Source: Caballeronia udeis (lineage in GTDB: Bacteria > Pseudomonadota > Gammaproteobacteria > Burkholderiales > Burkholderiaceae). From it: DNA of 64,000 nucleotides. The stretch is taken from contig NZ_FCOK02000022.1 of NCBI RefSeq assembly GCF_001544555.2, positions 62,001 to 126,000 on the forward strand, given 5' to 3'. Of this stretch, positions 47,787-56,951 are shown one piece after another. Both the position numbers and the translations under genes were made by a program. The notes beneath the pieces were generated by a model that was not told the DNA's origin, did no database searches, and saw nothing but the letters and a program-made list of their open reading frames with translations. How positions within the stretch are numbered: the first letter of the stretch is position 1; each line of letters begins with the position of its first letter.

Positions 47787-49373
47787 TCATAAGTCTTGCG
47801 CTGCTGCAGCCGCCGGCTTTCCGAGAACGATGTCCGCGGCTTTCTCTGCGATGGCGATGACAGTCGCATTAGTGTTGCCGCGGACGATCGAGGGCATCAC
47901 CGAAGCATCGATCACACGCAGCCTTTCCGTGCCAATAACGCGGAGATTCGCGTCGACGACGCGACCGATCGCGCACGAACTCGTCGGATGGAAATCCGTA
48001 CCAATCCGTCGCTCGATAAATTTCGTGATGTCGTCGCACGCGTCGGATTCGGGGACGGAGAATGGCGCGCGGCGCAGGCTGGAGAGGGAGGCCTGCCCCA
48101 GCAGTTCCATCGCTCGGCGCACACCGCAGACCATGGTCTTACGATCATTTTCGGTGAGCAGATAGTTATGGTGAATTCGCGGCTTGGCATCGGGGCGCGC
48201 TGATCGCAACGAGACCTTTCCACGGCTCGTCGGTTTCAGCACGGTCACCGTCGCGACATAGGCGTGATCGAAGGGCGCCGTGAGTCCTTCGTCGTAGAAC
48301 ATCACCGGTCCCATTTCCAGTTGGCAGTCGGGCACGCGCGTGTCTCCGCTTGTTGAGAGGAATACGCCACCTTCCGCGACATTGGATGTCAACGGCCCGC
48401 GGCCTTGCTGGTAGAGGGCTACGTCCTCCGGCAAGCCAACGCCGAACAGCGATCGTTCGTTGGTAAGATAGCTGATCGGAAGGAGCAGGTGATCCTGCAA
48501 GTTGGATCCAACCGGAAGGTCGACAATGGGGGAAATGCCGAATTGAGCCAATTCATCGGCTGGCCCGATCCCGGACAACATTAGAATCTGCGGTGACGCA
48601 TATGCGCCCGCCGAAAGGATGATTTCCTTTTCTGCAGTCAGCGTCCTATCCTCGCCATGTCGGTGAATCGAAACACCGGTCGCGCACAGCCCTTGAAACT
48701 GCACCTTCTGTACGAGACTGTCAGTGAATACGTGCAGATTGTTTCGCTCGAGCGCTGGATGGAGATAGGCCGATGCTGTGCTGCATCGAATACCGTTGCG
48801 CTGTGTCAGTTGAAATCGCCCGACCCCCAGTTGCGAAGCGCCGTTGAAATCGTCGTTCGGGCTATGACCCGCGTGCACGGCTGCTTCGATCAGGTGATCT
48901 ACAAGAGGGTGCATGGAGCGGCCGTCCTGCACGGCCAGCGGTCCGGCGTCGCCGTGATAGCGAGAGGCGCCTCGCTCGTTTGTTTCGGACCGGATGAAGT
49001 ATGGCAGCATCTCGCGGTACGACCATCCTGGTGCAGCCTCGCGCTGCGCCCAGTCGTCGAAATCAGCCGCGTTGCCGCGAACATAAATCATCGCATTCAT
49101 CGACGAACTTCCACCGAGCATTTTGCCTCGGGGCAGATAAATCCTGCGTCCCCCCAGGCCCTGCTCCGGTTCAGTCGAGAAATCCCAATCGTATTTGGTT
49201 TTAAACAGAGTAGGGAAGGCGACTGGCATGCTGATCTCCGGGGCGTCATCTTGGTCGCCCGCTTCGACCAACGCGACCCGAATATTCGAATCTTCGCTGA
49301 GTCGCGCCGCCAGTACGCAGCCGGCTGAACCGGCGCCAACAATGATGTAGTCGTAGGGCCGATCTGCATTCAT
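47787..49373 (-). CDS. GMC-family FAD oxidoreductase (choline dehydrogenase-like)
   Basis: 528 residues from ATG 49373 (an extension to 49448 has no family character). YDYIIVGAGSAGCVLAARLSE binds FAD, GKMLGGSSSMNAMIYVRGN is GMC signature 1, GAYASPQILMLSGIGP signature 2, and HPTSSCAIG plus RGNTNATVIAIAEKAAD hold the catalytic His and Asn. Relatives oxidise choline, polyethylene glycol or other primary alcohols. In this context it may oxidise an alcohol or quaternary amine linked to the carnitine-like genes. Confidence 0.93.
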   Translation of the reverse strand: MNADRPYDYIIVGAGSAGCVLAARLSEDSNIRVALVEAGDQDDAPEISMPVAFPTLFKTKYDWDFSTEPEQGLGGRRIYLPRGKMLGGSSSMNAMIYVRGNAADFDDWAQREAAPGWSYREMLPYFIRSETNERGASRYHGDAGPLAVQDGRSMHPLVDHLIEAAVHAGHSPNDDFNGASQLGVGRFQLTQRNGIRCSTASAYLHPALERNNLHVFTDSLVQKVQFQGLCATGVSIHRHGEDRTLTAEKEIILSAGAYASPQILMLSGIGPADELAQFGISPIVDLPVGSNLQDHLLLPISYLTNERSLFGVGLPEDVALYQQGRGPLTSNVAEGGVFLSTSGDTRVPDCQLEMGPVMFYDEGLTAPFDHAYVATVTVLKPTSRGKVSLRSARPDAKPRIHHNYLLTENDRKTMVCGVRRAMELLGQASLSSLRRAPFSVPESDACDDITKFIERRIGTDFHPTSSCAIGRVVDANLRVIGTERLRVIDASVMPSIVRGNTNATVIAIAEKAADIVLGKPAAAAAQDL

Positions 49374-49806
49374 GTTATCCACCAATGTAAGAAGTACAAT
49401 CCTACGGATTTCGCCAATCGGAGTCACTTTACTGTGAGTGACCTGCAATCTCGATCATGAAGACAGTGTTTAGCTCGAACGGTGCGAGCGGAACGCTGAG
49501 ACGATCGTGTAGACGGAGGAGGACGGTGTTTCCGAATACGACTTGAGGCCCTAGAAAAACGGCACGCAATGCAACTTGTACCGAAGCGTGCCTCGGCTAT
49601 CACTATCAGTTCGATATCCTAAATGGTAGTGCCGCGCAACGTCTCGATACCAGGGCCAGTTTTGCTCTGAAAAAAACGGGCTTACCGAATGGAGTCGTCA
49701 TCTCATCGAGATCGTGCAGGCTTAGCGCGACAGCTCGATATTGCGACTGAACCCGCTGCACCGTCCTGCGGCAAGCGCCGGACGGATACCGACGCTTCGA
49801 CGCGCC
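49374..49806. other. Gene-free stretch upstream of the GMC gene
   Basis: About 430 bases between the GMC start and the stop of the chorismate mutase gene, both on the minus strand. It should include the GMC promoter. I recognise no gene, hairpin terminator with T-tract or transposase remnant. Confidence 0.4.
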
Positions 49807-50394
49807 CTAGTCCTGGCACACCCGTGCTAAGGCGCGATCGAAGGCAACGACGTAGAGCGCATCCAAATGGTGTTCGACTGCATAAAGCGACGAAGCCTTG
49901 GCGATCCGCGTTGGGCAGTCCTTCTCTTTGCGCAGGTCCTGCGTTGCCACCAACTGCTGGATGAAGTCCACTTGCAGCCGGTCGAGACGCGGCCGGATAT
50001 CTTCGACGAGGTTCGGCCTGGGTTCGTCGGGAGCCTTGCCCGCGCGTCGCCAGTTTGAAAGCAGACCGTATTGAACGACCTTGTTCGCTTCGATCTGATC
50101 CGAGAAGAACCGAACCGCGAAAGCACGAGACAAACCTTGTGCAGCCGCTTGGTTCGCCGCAGTCGAGATAACCACTTCCTCACGCGTCGGATCTTCGATC
50201 GCTTGATGACTGTCCCACTTGGCAAGCACCACCAGACGGGCTATTTGCAATCGGCCGGCGGTTGCATCGAACAGAGGAGTGAAGGCTTGGTCTTGCATCG
50301 GTTCCGCTCCGTATGAATAGCTGGCTGCACACACAAGCCCAATCGATAGCAGCCGGCAGGTACGCTTAAAGAAGGGAAGTTTGAAAGCAGGCAT
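49807..50394 (-). CDS. Secreted chorismate mutase (gamma-class AroQ)
   Basis: 195 residues with a signal peptide of about 29 residues ending YSYGAEP. The mature part is all-helical AroQ-gamma: LFDATAGRLQIARLVVLAKWDSHQAIEDPTREEVVI (in pieces), ARAFAVRFFSDQIEANKVVQYG and LRPRLDRLQVDFIQQLVA-type helices. It converts chorismate to prephenate in the periplasm or outside the cell. Such secreted forms occur in host- or plant-associated bacteria. Its neighbours are catabolic genes with no obvious link to aromatic amino acids. Confidence 0.88.
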   Translation of the reverse strand: MPAFKLPFFKRTCRLLSIGLVCAASYSYGAEPMQDQAFTPLFDATAGRLQIARLVVLAKWDSHQAIEDPTREEVVISTAANQAAAQGLSRAFAVRFFSDQIEANKVVQYGLLSNWRRAGKAPDEPRPNLVEDIRPRLDRLQVDFIQQLVATQDLRKEKDCPTRIAKASSLYAVEHHLDALYVVAFDRALARVCQD

Positions 50395-50745
50395 GTCGTC
50401 CTTGTAAGCCGGAATTTATGAAGTGGATATTTGCGGCATGGCTGGAACTGCGTCGATGGAATGGGGCCCGAATATAAGGAATTGCTGCCATCGGAAAGCT
50501 AGCATTGCTGTTACGGGCAACCTCTGGCACACGGTATTACTTGCGCGCTTTCTACGTTAACGCTCACCCCGATGCATATATTCCATCGAACACATTTTCA
50601 GGCAGCCATCATGGGTTGTGCTGTGGGCTGATATCGATATGATTCGGCGTGTCAATGACGATGTTAGGTTTCAGGTTGTTGCATCGACGCATGAATTTCC
50701 GCCCGCACCGTTGAGTCAGCCGCGAATAACAAGACTGACCAGCTT
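50395..50745. other. Gene-free stretch between dadA-like and chorismate mutase genes
   Basis: About 350 bases between two minus-strand genes. It should hold the chorismate mutase promoter. The GATATCGATATGATTCG region near 50630 is AT-richer than its surroundings. No gene or remnant is recognised. Confidence 0.4.
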
Positions 50746-51993
50746 CTAAGACGAATAGATAAGGCCAGTGAGGTCGATTTCCGGCTTTCGACCTAGCATT
50801 AAGTCGCTGGTCACACGAGCCGTGCCGCAAGACCAAGTCCACCCCAGATGTCCGTGCCCGACATTGAAGAAGAGATTCCGATGACGAGACAGACCTAAGA
50901 TCGGCGTGCCATTTGGCGTCATGGGTCTAAGACCCGCCCAGTAAGTAGGTTTCGAGTAATCAGCCCCATTCGGAAGCAGGTCGCGCGCGGCTTTTAGGGT
51001 ATGCGTGAAATCACTGGGACGATGCTGGGTATTGAAGCCAGCAAACTCTGCAGTTGCAGTGAAGCGCAGGCGATTTCCGAACCGTGCCCACGCGATGAGA
51101 TTGTGCTCGTCAAGGCCACCGATGATCGGAGCTTCGTGTCCCTCGGCGACCGGAAAAGTTACCGAATAGCCTTTGACCGGATATACGGGTAGCCGATAAC
51201 CCAGCTTCCTGGCGAACGCGGGGGCATAGCATCCCATCGCTAGTACGAATCGATCCGCTGAAAACCGACCGCGAGAGGTTTCAACATATTCCACCGAGTC
51301 GGCGCTTGCTGAAACGGCTTGGATCGTTGTGTCGAACTCGAACTTCACACCTAACAGCAAGCAACGTTCGTAAAGCGCGTTCGTGAAGAGGTGCGCGTCA
51401 CCACTTTCGTCGCTCGGACAGAAGATCGAACCAGCAAGTTTTGCACCGGCATTCGCAAGCGCCGGCTCGCGAGCAAGGGTTTCTGCTGCATTCAGCGTTT
51501 GGAGAATGAGGCCGCTATCCGTAAGGACAGACATGTTATCAATCGCACGAGCAAACGATGCTTCGTCCCGGTGAAGATAGAGAAGTCCTTGTGACGTCCG
51601 ATCGTAATGGAGTTGCTCATCGGCGGTCACCTTTTGGATCTGCGCTTGTGAATAGCGCGATAACCTTACCTTGCGTGACGTGTTCAGATGTGCGCGTGCC
51701 GCCGTGCAGTTTTTGAGGAATTCCCAGCACCAGGCATACATTCGCCAGTCCGGTATTAGCTTAAGGCGCAAAGCCTGGTCTTCGCTGAACAGCGACTTCA
51801 GTAAGATTTTCGGCGCTTGGGGGGACGCCCATGTATAAGAATGGCCTGGCGAAATCAGTCCGGCATTCGCGAAGCTGGTTTCCTGGGCTACACCCGGATT
51901 GCGCTCGACCACAGTGACCTGATCGCCCGCCTTCGCAAGATAATATGCCGTCGTTACTCCAACGATCCCACCACCAAGTATTACCGTTTTCAC
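50746..51993 (-). CDS. dadA: D-amino acid dehydrogenase (DadA-like FAD enzyme)
   Basis: 415 residues. VILGGGIVGVTTAYYLAKAGDQVTVVER is the FAD-binding N-terminus, followed by ANAGLISPGHSYTWASPQAP, YPVKGYSVTFPV and GHGHLGWTWSCGTARV, all typical of DadA. It oxidatively deaminates D-amino acids to 2-oxo acids, passing electrons to the respiratory chain. GTG at 51993 is preferred with GGGGAAGC upstream, though a TTG three bases earlier is possible. A RidA-family gene follows upstream on the same strand, a common partner because RidA hydrolyses the imines made by such enzymes. Confidence 0.92.
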   Translation of the reverse strand: MKTVILGGGIVGVTTAYYLAKAGDQVTVVERNPGVAQETSFANAGLISPGHSYTWASPQAPKILLKSLFSEDQALRLKLIPDWRMYAWCWEFLKNCTAARAHLNTSRKVRLSRYSQAQIQKVTADEQLHYDRTSQGLLYLHRDEASFARAIDNMSVLTDSGLILQTLNAAETLAREPALANAGAKLAGSIFCPSDESGDAHLFTNALYERCLLLGVKFEFDTTIQAVSASADSVEYVETSRGRFSADRFVLAMGCYAPAFARKLGYRLPVYPVKGYSVTFPVAEGHEAPIIGGLDEHNLIAWARFGNRLRFTATAEFAGFNTQHRPSDFTHTLKAARDLLPNGADYSKPTYWAGLRPMTPNGTPILGLSRHRNLFFNVGHGHLGWTWSCGTARVTSDLMLGRKPEIDLTGLIYSS

Positions 51994-52131
51994 CAACGCT
52001 TCCCCACGTAGTACCTGCTAAGACAGTCTAAGGCGGCACGAAAGCCGCGTTTAAGGTCGGCGTGTCGCTACAACTCTAAAGATTGATTTCAGCGAGACGG
52101 CGACCATTCAAGCTTGATCTCGATACCTCTC

Positions 52132-52515
52132 TTACTTTTTCACTGCGCTAACGTCAGCTTGCGCCAGGATTTCGATGTTGGCACCCGGAACAATCAGGCC
52201 TGCGATGAAGGTTGCCCGAACGGGATATGGCGCGTTGAAGAACTTGCCGTACGCGTCGTTCAACTCAGGAAAATACTTATGGTCAGTCAGGAACACCTGG
52301 ACCTGCGTGACGTCGTCCATTGTGGCGCCGGCAGCTTCAACCGTTTGCTTGAGGTTAAGCATCGTCCGTTCTACCTGAGCGACGAAACTGCCGGTCTCGA
52401 TTGTTCCATCGGGGAAAGCGGGGATGCAGCAGGCATAGAGCGTGCCGTTTGCTATCGCGGCCAATTCAAGAGGGGCCGCGGCTTTGGTAAGACCTGTTTC
52501 GACGATATTACGCAT
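52132..52515 (-). CDS. RidA-family (YjgF/YER057c) imine deaminase-like protein
   Basis: 127 residues, the usual length. NGTLYACCIPAFPDGTIETGSFVAQVERTMLNLKQTVEAAG in pieces, DVTQVQVFLTDHKYFPELNDAYGKFF and PVRATFIAGLIVPGANIEILAQA are family stretches; the Arg of PVRAT is the substrate-binding residue conserved in active RidA. It hydrolyses enamine or imine intermediates. It is about 140 bases upstream of the dadA-like gene, same strand, and likely its functional partner. Confidence 0.92.
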   Translation of the reverse strand: MRNIVETGLTKAAAPLELAAIANGTLYACCIPAFPDGTIETGSFVAQVERTMLNLKQTVEAAGATMDDVTQVQVFLTDHKYFPELNDAYGKFFNAPYPVRATFIAGLIVPGANIEILAQADVSAVKK

Positions 52516-53000
52516 GTTGATTTCTCGGAGTTAATGACAAGGTGCAGAATTCGTGGAGCCGTAGGAGAGCGTCTCGGCGATGAAATGTCAGGCACAGGTA
52601 GGCAGATTTGATCGCCTGGGACGGGTATAGGTCCTTTTTCAGGAGCTAACGACTTACTGTGTCTGCAACCAGCCTTGCTGTTCGGCTCAATTCCTACCGT
52701 ATTCGACGCTCGCCGAGCGTCTGGGCGCGAGCTGTCAACCTTATCAGAGACAAGCCACACGTTGAACTTGGCCTTGTTTCGTGTGGTGAAATTATTTCGA
52801 AGCTTGCAGGGTACTTTGAAATTGCGAATTTGGGCTGCTAATGAATGGGCAGTGCCGTACGAAGCGGATTGAATCGCGTCTTAACTGTCCGCAAGTACAG
52901 GATGATCAGAAAGTAAGCATCGAGCGTGCGCGGCCGGTTGGACGTCAGACTCGAAGGGCCTGCACTTCGTGGATCGTGGATCCGTCTTTTCCGTGACTGC
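52516..53000. other. Gene-free stretch between ridA-like and rraA genes
   Basis: About 485 bases between divergent genes, holding the promoter of the minus-strand RidA/DadA unit. No coding frame with family character and no transposase remnant is recognised. The shared control element of the rraA gene follows at 53001. Confidence 0.4.
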
Positions 53001-53070
53001 ATAATTTTTTCGTGGTGTGAAACGGTCGCTACTGTACGGTGAGGAGTGGTTCTGATCTACTGAACGGGTC
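53001..53070 (+). promoter_or_regulatory. Shared upstream element, copy 2 (before rraA copy 1)
   Basis: ATAATTTTTTCGTGGTGTGAAAC, then exactly 40 bases ending TGGTTCTGATCTACTGA, aligns without gaps to the elements at 56874-56941 and, reversed, 43300-43372. The block CTACTGTACGG inside is shared with the 56874 copy. It likely contains the promoter and a common regulator site. Confidence 0.55.
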
Positions 53071-53080
53071 ATTCTTGCAG

Positions 53081-53131
53081 CCGAAGCAGTGCCTGTGCTT
53101 CGGTGCGTATCCCGTGGCTTACCACAGGGAT
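53081..53131 (+). promoter_or_regulatory. Two-hairpin 5' leader of rraA copy 1
   Basis: Stem 1: CCGAAGCA (53081-53088) with TGCTTCGG (53096-53103), perfect 8 pairs, 7-base loop. Stem 2: ATCCCGTGG (53109-53117) with CCACAGGGAT (53122-53131), 9 pairs and one bulged base, CTTA loop. Both lie in the untranslated leader, 48-98 bases before the GTG start. The same structure precedes the second copy, where the bulged base is G instead of A. No known riboswitch class is recognised. Confidence 0.5.
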
Positions 53132-53860
53132 GAGGGTATCCACCTCCCGGGCAGACATTCAAAAAGGACAGAGTCGTCGTGAATCAATCAACATCACAAG
53201 GTACGAGTGTTTCAATGAGGGACTGGAAGCGGGCTGCAGATCGACTGGGAACAGCGCTGATTCTGGACATTCTTGACAGCAAGGGCCTGCGACATCAGGC
53301 GCTGAAACCGGGCGTCATTCCGCGCACGGTTCAAAAGGTTGTGATCGGAGCGGCCAAGACACTGCTCTGGATGGATTTTGCACATGATGATCCGGCCACC
53401 TATGAGCTCGAGTTGAAAGCGGTTGATAGTTTGCAGGCGGACGAGATTGTTGTCTGCGCGACGGGCAACTCGGAGAGGTCCGGCATCTGGGGTGAGTTGC
53501 TCACCACCGCGGCGCTGCGCAGGGGAGCGGCCGGGATCGTGACCGATGGCGGGGTGCGGGACCTGGCACAGGTTGAAGCAATGGGCTTTCCTGTTTATTC
53601 GCGCTTCATTTCTCCCTACGACAGTTTCAACCGGCAGAAGGTCGTCGCGTTCGACATCCGCGTGGAAGTAGATGGCGTGAGCATCGAACCTGGCGACGTG
53701 ATTGTGGCCGACCGCGATGGGGTGGCTGTTGTGCCGTCCGGCATGGCGGACGAGATCCTGGCACTGGCTCTCGGCAAGGCAGGGAAAGAGGATCAGTTCC
53801 GGGACGCGGTGAAGGGTGGTGCAAGCCTTTTTGAGGCATACGAACAGTTTCACGTTCTGT
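53127..53860 (+). repeat. 734-base direct repeat, copy 1 (rraA)
   Basis: Identical base for base to 56998-57731 as far as I can read. Identity ends exactly at the first base of the stop codon (TGA here, TAG in the other copy). Upstream of 53127 the copies diverge gradually, with single differences at 53107 and 53126 and more beyond 53070. Confidence 0.9.
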
Positions 53861-53862
53861 GA
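53179..53862 (+). CDS. RraA-family aldolase-like protein, copy 1
   Basis: 227 residues from a GTG start. The core reads WGELLTTAALRRGAAGIVTDGGVRDLAQVEAMGFPVYSR, the RraA/4-hydroxy-4-methyl-2-oxoglutarate aldolase signature with the metal-binding Arg-Asp (VRDL), and DPGDVI-like IEPGDVIVADRDGVAVVPSG. Members cleave or decarboxylate oxaloacetate- or HMG-type 2-oxo acids, or act as RNase E inhibitors. An extra N-terminal 20 residues precede the domain. A perfect duplicate is at 57050. Confidence 0.9.
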   Translation: MNQSTSQGTSVSMRDWKRAADRLGTALILDILDSKGLRHQALKPGVIPRTVQKVVIGAAKTLLWMDFAHDDPATYELELKAVDSLQADEIVVCATGNSERSGIWGELLTTAALRRGAAGIVTDGGVRDLAQVEAMGFPVYSRFISPYDSFNRQKVVAFDIRVEVDGVSIEPGDVIVADRDGVAVVPSGMADEILALALGKAGKEDQFRDAVKGGASLFEAYEQFHVL

Positions 53863-54228
53863 GCAACCTGTGCGTACTAGAGCTATCTAGACTCACGGCC
53901 TGGGTTTTGAACACAAGGACATTGCGTCATGTCGTCTGGATTACTTCATGTATTTCGCGACGATGACTATGCTGACGCGGCTTAGCGTCGAGGGGCGCTG
54001 TCGTGTGCCATTTTTTTGTGTAACTTTCTATTAGCGAGTCTAGGTCCGGAGAGCTTGAGCATATGCAGCCGGATCTGAGAAATCGATGAAAGATGGACAA
54101 TGTGTGTTTGTAGCGTTCGACACTGAAATCGACTGATTAACGATAAAGATGATCTTCGTGGCATAGGATTCGTGTGAAGACCATGTCCGTAGAGAGTCGT
54201 AAAATTGCAATACAAAGGAGTACTTTTG
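53863..54228. other. Gene-free leader before the aldehyde dehydrogenase
   Basis: About 365 bases with no supportable gene. The end carries the AAAGGAGTACTTTTG ribosome-binding region of the aldehyde dehydrogenase. A poly-T run (54011-54017) is preceded by weak pairing only, so a terminator for rraA copy 1 is uncertain. Confidence 0.4.
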
Positions 54229-55728
54229 ATGAGCAATGTAACTCGTCCGGACTTCGCGACCCGAGCTACGAATCTAAGCATTGAGGGTCGAGCGTTCATC
54301 AACGGAGATTTTGTTGGCGCTTTGAGCGAGAGGACCTTTCACACGATCAATCCGGCAACCGGAAAGGTCCTTGCCGAAGTTGCGGAGTGCGACGTTGCGG
54401 ACGTCAATCGTGCTGTTGAAGCGGCACGGCGTGCATTCGAAGACGGGCGCTGGCGCAATCTGAGCCCGAAAGATCGAAAGTGGGCACTGCTGAGACTTGC
54501 TGACCTCGTCGAATCGAACATCGAGGAGTTGGCCCTCTTAGAAAGTCTTGACACAGGAAAACCCGTCGACGACGCTCTGGCCGTTGATCTTCCTGATTGC
54601 ATTGAGACGTTGCGTTGGCACGCGGAGGCGATCGACAAGCTTTATGACCAGGTCTCACCAACGGCGGGAGATGTTGTCTCGTTAATTGTGCGGGAGCCGA
54701 TTGGTGTGGTAGCCGCAGTTATCCCCTGGAATTTCCCATTGGTGATCCTGGCACTGAAAGTGGCGCCAGCGCTAGCTGCCGGCAACTCTATCATTGTCAA
54801 GCCTGCCGAGCAGACTCCATTGACTGCAATCCGCTTCGCCGCACTGGCTGCAGAAGCAGGAATTCCCGCTGGCGTCTTCAACGTCCTTCCAGGATACGGA
54901 GAAACTGCGGGGCAAGCGCTCGGCCGTCATATGGACGTCGACTGCCTGACGTTTACTGGTTCGACGGAGGTTGGTCGTTACTTCTTGAAATATGCAGCGG
55001 AATCAAACATCAAGCGAATCACCTTGGAACTCGGCGGAAAGAGTCCAGTTATTGTGATGGAGGACGTTACCGATCTTCAACCGGTCGTCGAGCAGATCGC
55101 CAAGGGTATTTTGTTTTCTCAAGGCGAAAATTGCAGTGCCGGGTCAAGGCTACTTGTTCACGAGGGTGTCAAGGATCGTTTGCTTGCCGCAGTGGTTGAG
55201 CATTTCAAAACCTGGCGAGTGGGCAATCCGTTGGTCGCGGGTACGAAGCTTGGTGCAGTGATCGAAGAAAGGCACATGGAGCGAATTCTCGGATACATTG
55301 AGGCGGGCGTATCTGAGGGTGGACGAATCGTGCTTGGAGGAAAACGCATCCTTCAGGAAACGGGGGGGTTCTTCATTGAGCCAACGGTATTTGATTCGGT
55401 CGATAACAAGATGAAGATCGCCCGTGAGGAAATCTTTGGTCCGGTCCTGTCGACGATCACATTCCGAGATACCGATGATGCTGTACGGATCGCTAACGAC
55501 TCTGACTATGGTCTCGCCGCATCTCTCTACACTAATGATCTGCACACGGCGCATAAGGTTTCACGGGCCATTCGAGCAGGAACGGTATCGGTTAACTGTT
55601 TTTCGGAAGGTGATCAGTCGGTACCGTTTGGCGGCTTTAAGCAGTCGGGATTTGGCGGGCGCGAAAAGTCATTTGCCGCTCATGACCAGTACTCGCAGTT
55701 GAAGACAATCTGGATCCAATTGCGTTAA
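54229..55728 (+). CDS. NAD(P)-dependent aldehyde dehydrogenase (PuuC-like)
   Basis: 499 residues from ATG 54229, AAGGAG 8 bases upstream. IPWNFPLVILALKVAPALAAGNSIIVKPAEQTP, FTGSTEVGRYF, catalytic Glu in LELGGKSP and catalytic Cys in GENCSAGSRLLV are all present. Overall closest to gamma-glutamyl-gamma-aminobutyraldehyde and betaine-type aldehyde dehydrogenases. It would oxidise an omega-amino or other aldehyde made in the pathway. It lies between the two rraA copies. Confidence 0.93.
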   Translation: MSNVTRPDFATRATNLSIEGRAFINGDFVGALSERTFHTINPATGKVLAEVAECDVADVNRAVEAARRAFEDGRWRNLSPKDRKWALLRLADLVESNIEELALLESLDTGKPVDDALAVDLPDCIETLRWHAEAIDKLYDQVSPTAGDVVSLIVREPIGVVAAVIPWNFPLVILALKVAPALAAGNSIIVKPAEQTPLTAIRFAALAAEAGIPAGVFNVLPGYGETAGQALGRHMDVDCLTFTGSTEVGRYFLKYAAESNIKRITLELGGKSPVIVMEDVTDLQPVVEQIAKGILFSQGENCSAGSRLLVHEGVKDRLLAAVVEHFKTWRVGNPLVAGTKLGAVIEERHMERILGYIEAGVSEGGRIVLGGKRILQETGGFFIEPTVFDSVDNKMKIAREEIFGPVLSTITFRDTDDAVRIANDSDYGLAASLYTNDLHTAHKVSRAIRAGTVSVNCFSEGDQSVPFGGFKQSGFGGREKSFAAHDQYSQLKTIWIQLR

Positions 55729-56073
55729 TTTTGATGCTGAAGGTAATTGTCTGGTAAGTGCGTTGTCTCCTTTGGTGGGCCCTGATTCTTCGAGGAGAAG
55801 AGCATGGCTCACTTTTTACACCGCAGCCTGCAACTGATCTGCCATCTAAGGATGTTCAAGGCCCATATTGATGGACTTACATCATAGGGAGCCTTGCCGA
55901 ACCTATTACGACTTGCGAGCGTACATGTTCCACTTCAAAGCACGCGAATACAGCGAGCGGGCATGCTTGCCCGCGGGCTCTCAAAAACTACTCGGCGATT
56001 GACGTCGTTGACCGCCGAGACGGTGCCGATGCGAGCCGTCAACTATCCTGCTCATACACGTTCTTTGTGCACG
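55729..56073. other. Gene-free stretch between convergent aldehyde dehydrogenase and IclR genes
   Basis: About 345 bases between converging genes. An 84-codon frame at 55894-56148 runs into the IclR gene and has no family character. No strong hairpin with T-tract is seen. Confidence 0.4.
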
Positions 56074-56865
56074 TCAGAGAACGTAACCTTCCCGCATTCG
56101 CTGTGCAATGATCAACCCGGCGCTTTTCAGGGCGTCACTCGCCTTTGACAGCATTGTCTCTGTTCGCCGCTGTTCTGGTACCGACAAGCTGAGCGCCGCG
56201 ACTGGGCAAGACAGGTCGTCCAGGATGGGCACCCCGATGCAGACGGCGCCGTCCTCGTTCTCTCCGGTTTCAATGGCATATCCGGTCTTTTGCACTTCGC
56301 TCAGTTGACGGCGCAGCACTTTGGAGTCTCTTATCGTCCGATACGTCTTTGGGGAAAGCGAACCGGCTAATGCTGTTTCTCGTTCAGCCTCTCCCATGTA
56401 AGCGAGAAATGCTTTGCCAAGCGCGGTGGAATGCATCGGCTCCCGGCTGCCAATCCGAGCCTGAATGCGCAAGGCACGAGTCGCCTCAATCACTTCGATG
56501 TAGACCATCTCTCCGTTCATCTCGATCGCGAGATTGATGGTTTCGTTGAACTCACGATTCAGCTCCCGCATGACCGGTACGGCGACTTCGCGCAAACGAT
56601 GCAGGCTGTTGTCAGTCCGCGCTAACGCACGGAATCTACTGCCCAGCTCATACCTGTCTTGGCTAACGTTGTGCTGCAAGAACGTCGTGATGCTAAGCGT
56701 TTGCAAGTATCGGAATACTGTCGTCTTCGGCAATCCGAGGGCGTTCGCGACTTCGGTCATCGAAACAGCCCGGCCGCTTTCTGCGACAAATTCGAGAACC
56801 TTCATTGCCTTCCATACAGGGGCAACGACGTAACCGCCTCGTGGCATTTCGGTTAGGGTTTTCAT
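56074..56865 (-). CDS. IclR-family transcriptional regulator
   Basis: 263 residues. The winged HTH (AVSMTEVANALGLPKTTVFRYL) and effector domain (ETINLAIEMNGEMVYIEVIEA, IQARIGSREPMHSTALGKAFLAYM, ETGENEDGAVCIGVPILDD) are complete. It is divergent from rraA copy 2; only about 10 bases separate its start from the shared element at 56874. It is therefore the best candidate for binding that element and for co-ordinating the ABC importer and both rraA copies. Confidence 0.93.
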   Translation of the reverse strand: MKTLTEMPRGGYVVAPVWKAMKVLEFVAESGRAVSMTEVANALGLPKTTVFRYLQTLSITTFLQHNVSQDRYELGSRFRALARTDNSLHRLREVAVPVMRELNREFNETINLAIEMNGEMVYIEVIEATRALRIQARIGSREPMHSTALGKAFLAYMGEAERETALAGSLSPKTYRTIRDSKVLRRQLSEVQKTGYAIETGENEDGAVCIGVPILDDLSCPVAALSLSVPEQRRTETMLSKASDALKSAGLIIAQRMREGYVL

Positions 56866-56873
56866 GGAAGCTC

Positions 56874-56941
56874 AATTTTTCCGTTAGGCGAAACTATCGT
56901 TACTGTACGGAGAAAAATGGCTCTGGTCTACTGATCACGTC
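56874..56941 (+). promoter_or_regulatory. Shared upstream element, copy 3 (iclR-rraA copy 2)
   Basis: CAATTTTTCCGTTAGGCGAAAC, then exactly 40 bases ending TGGCTCTGGTCTACTGA. TTTTTCCGT and ACGGAGAAAAA near its ends form an imperfect inverted repeat. The layout matches the elements at 53001 and 43300 (reversed). Position between divergent iclR and rraA genes supports an IclR operator with overlapping promoters. Confidence 0.6.
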
Positions 56942-56951
56942 ATTCTTGCAG

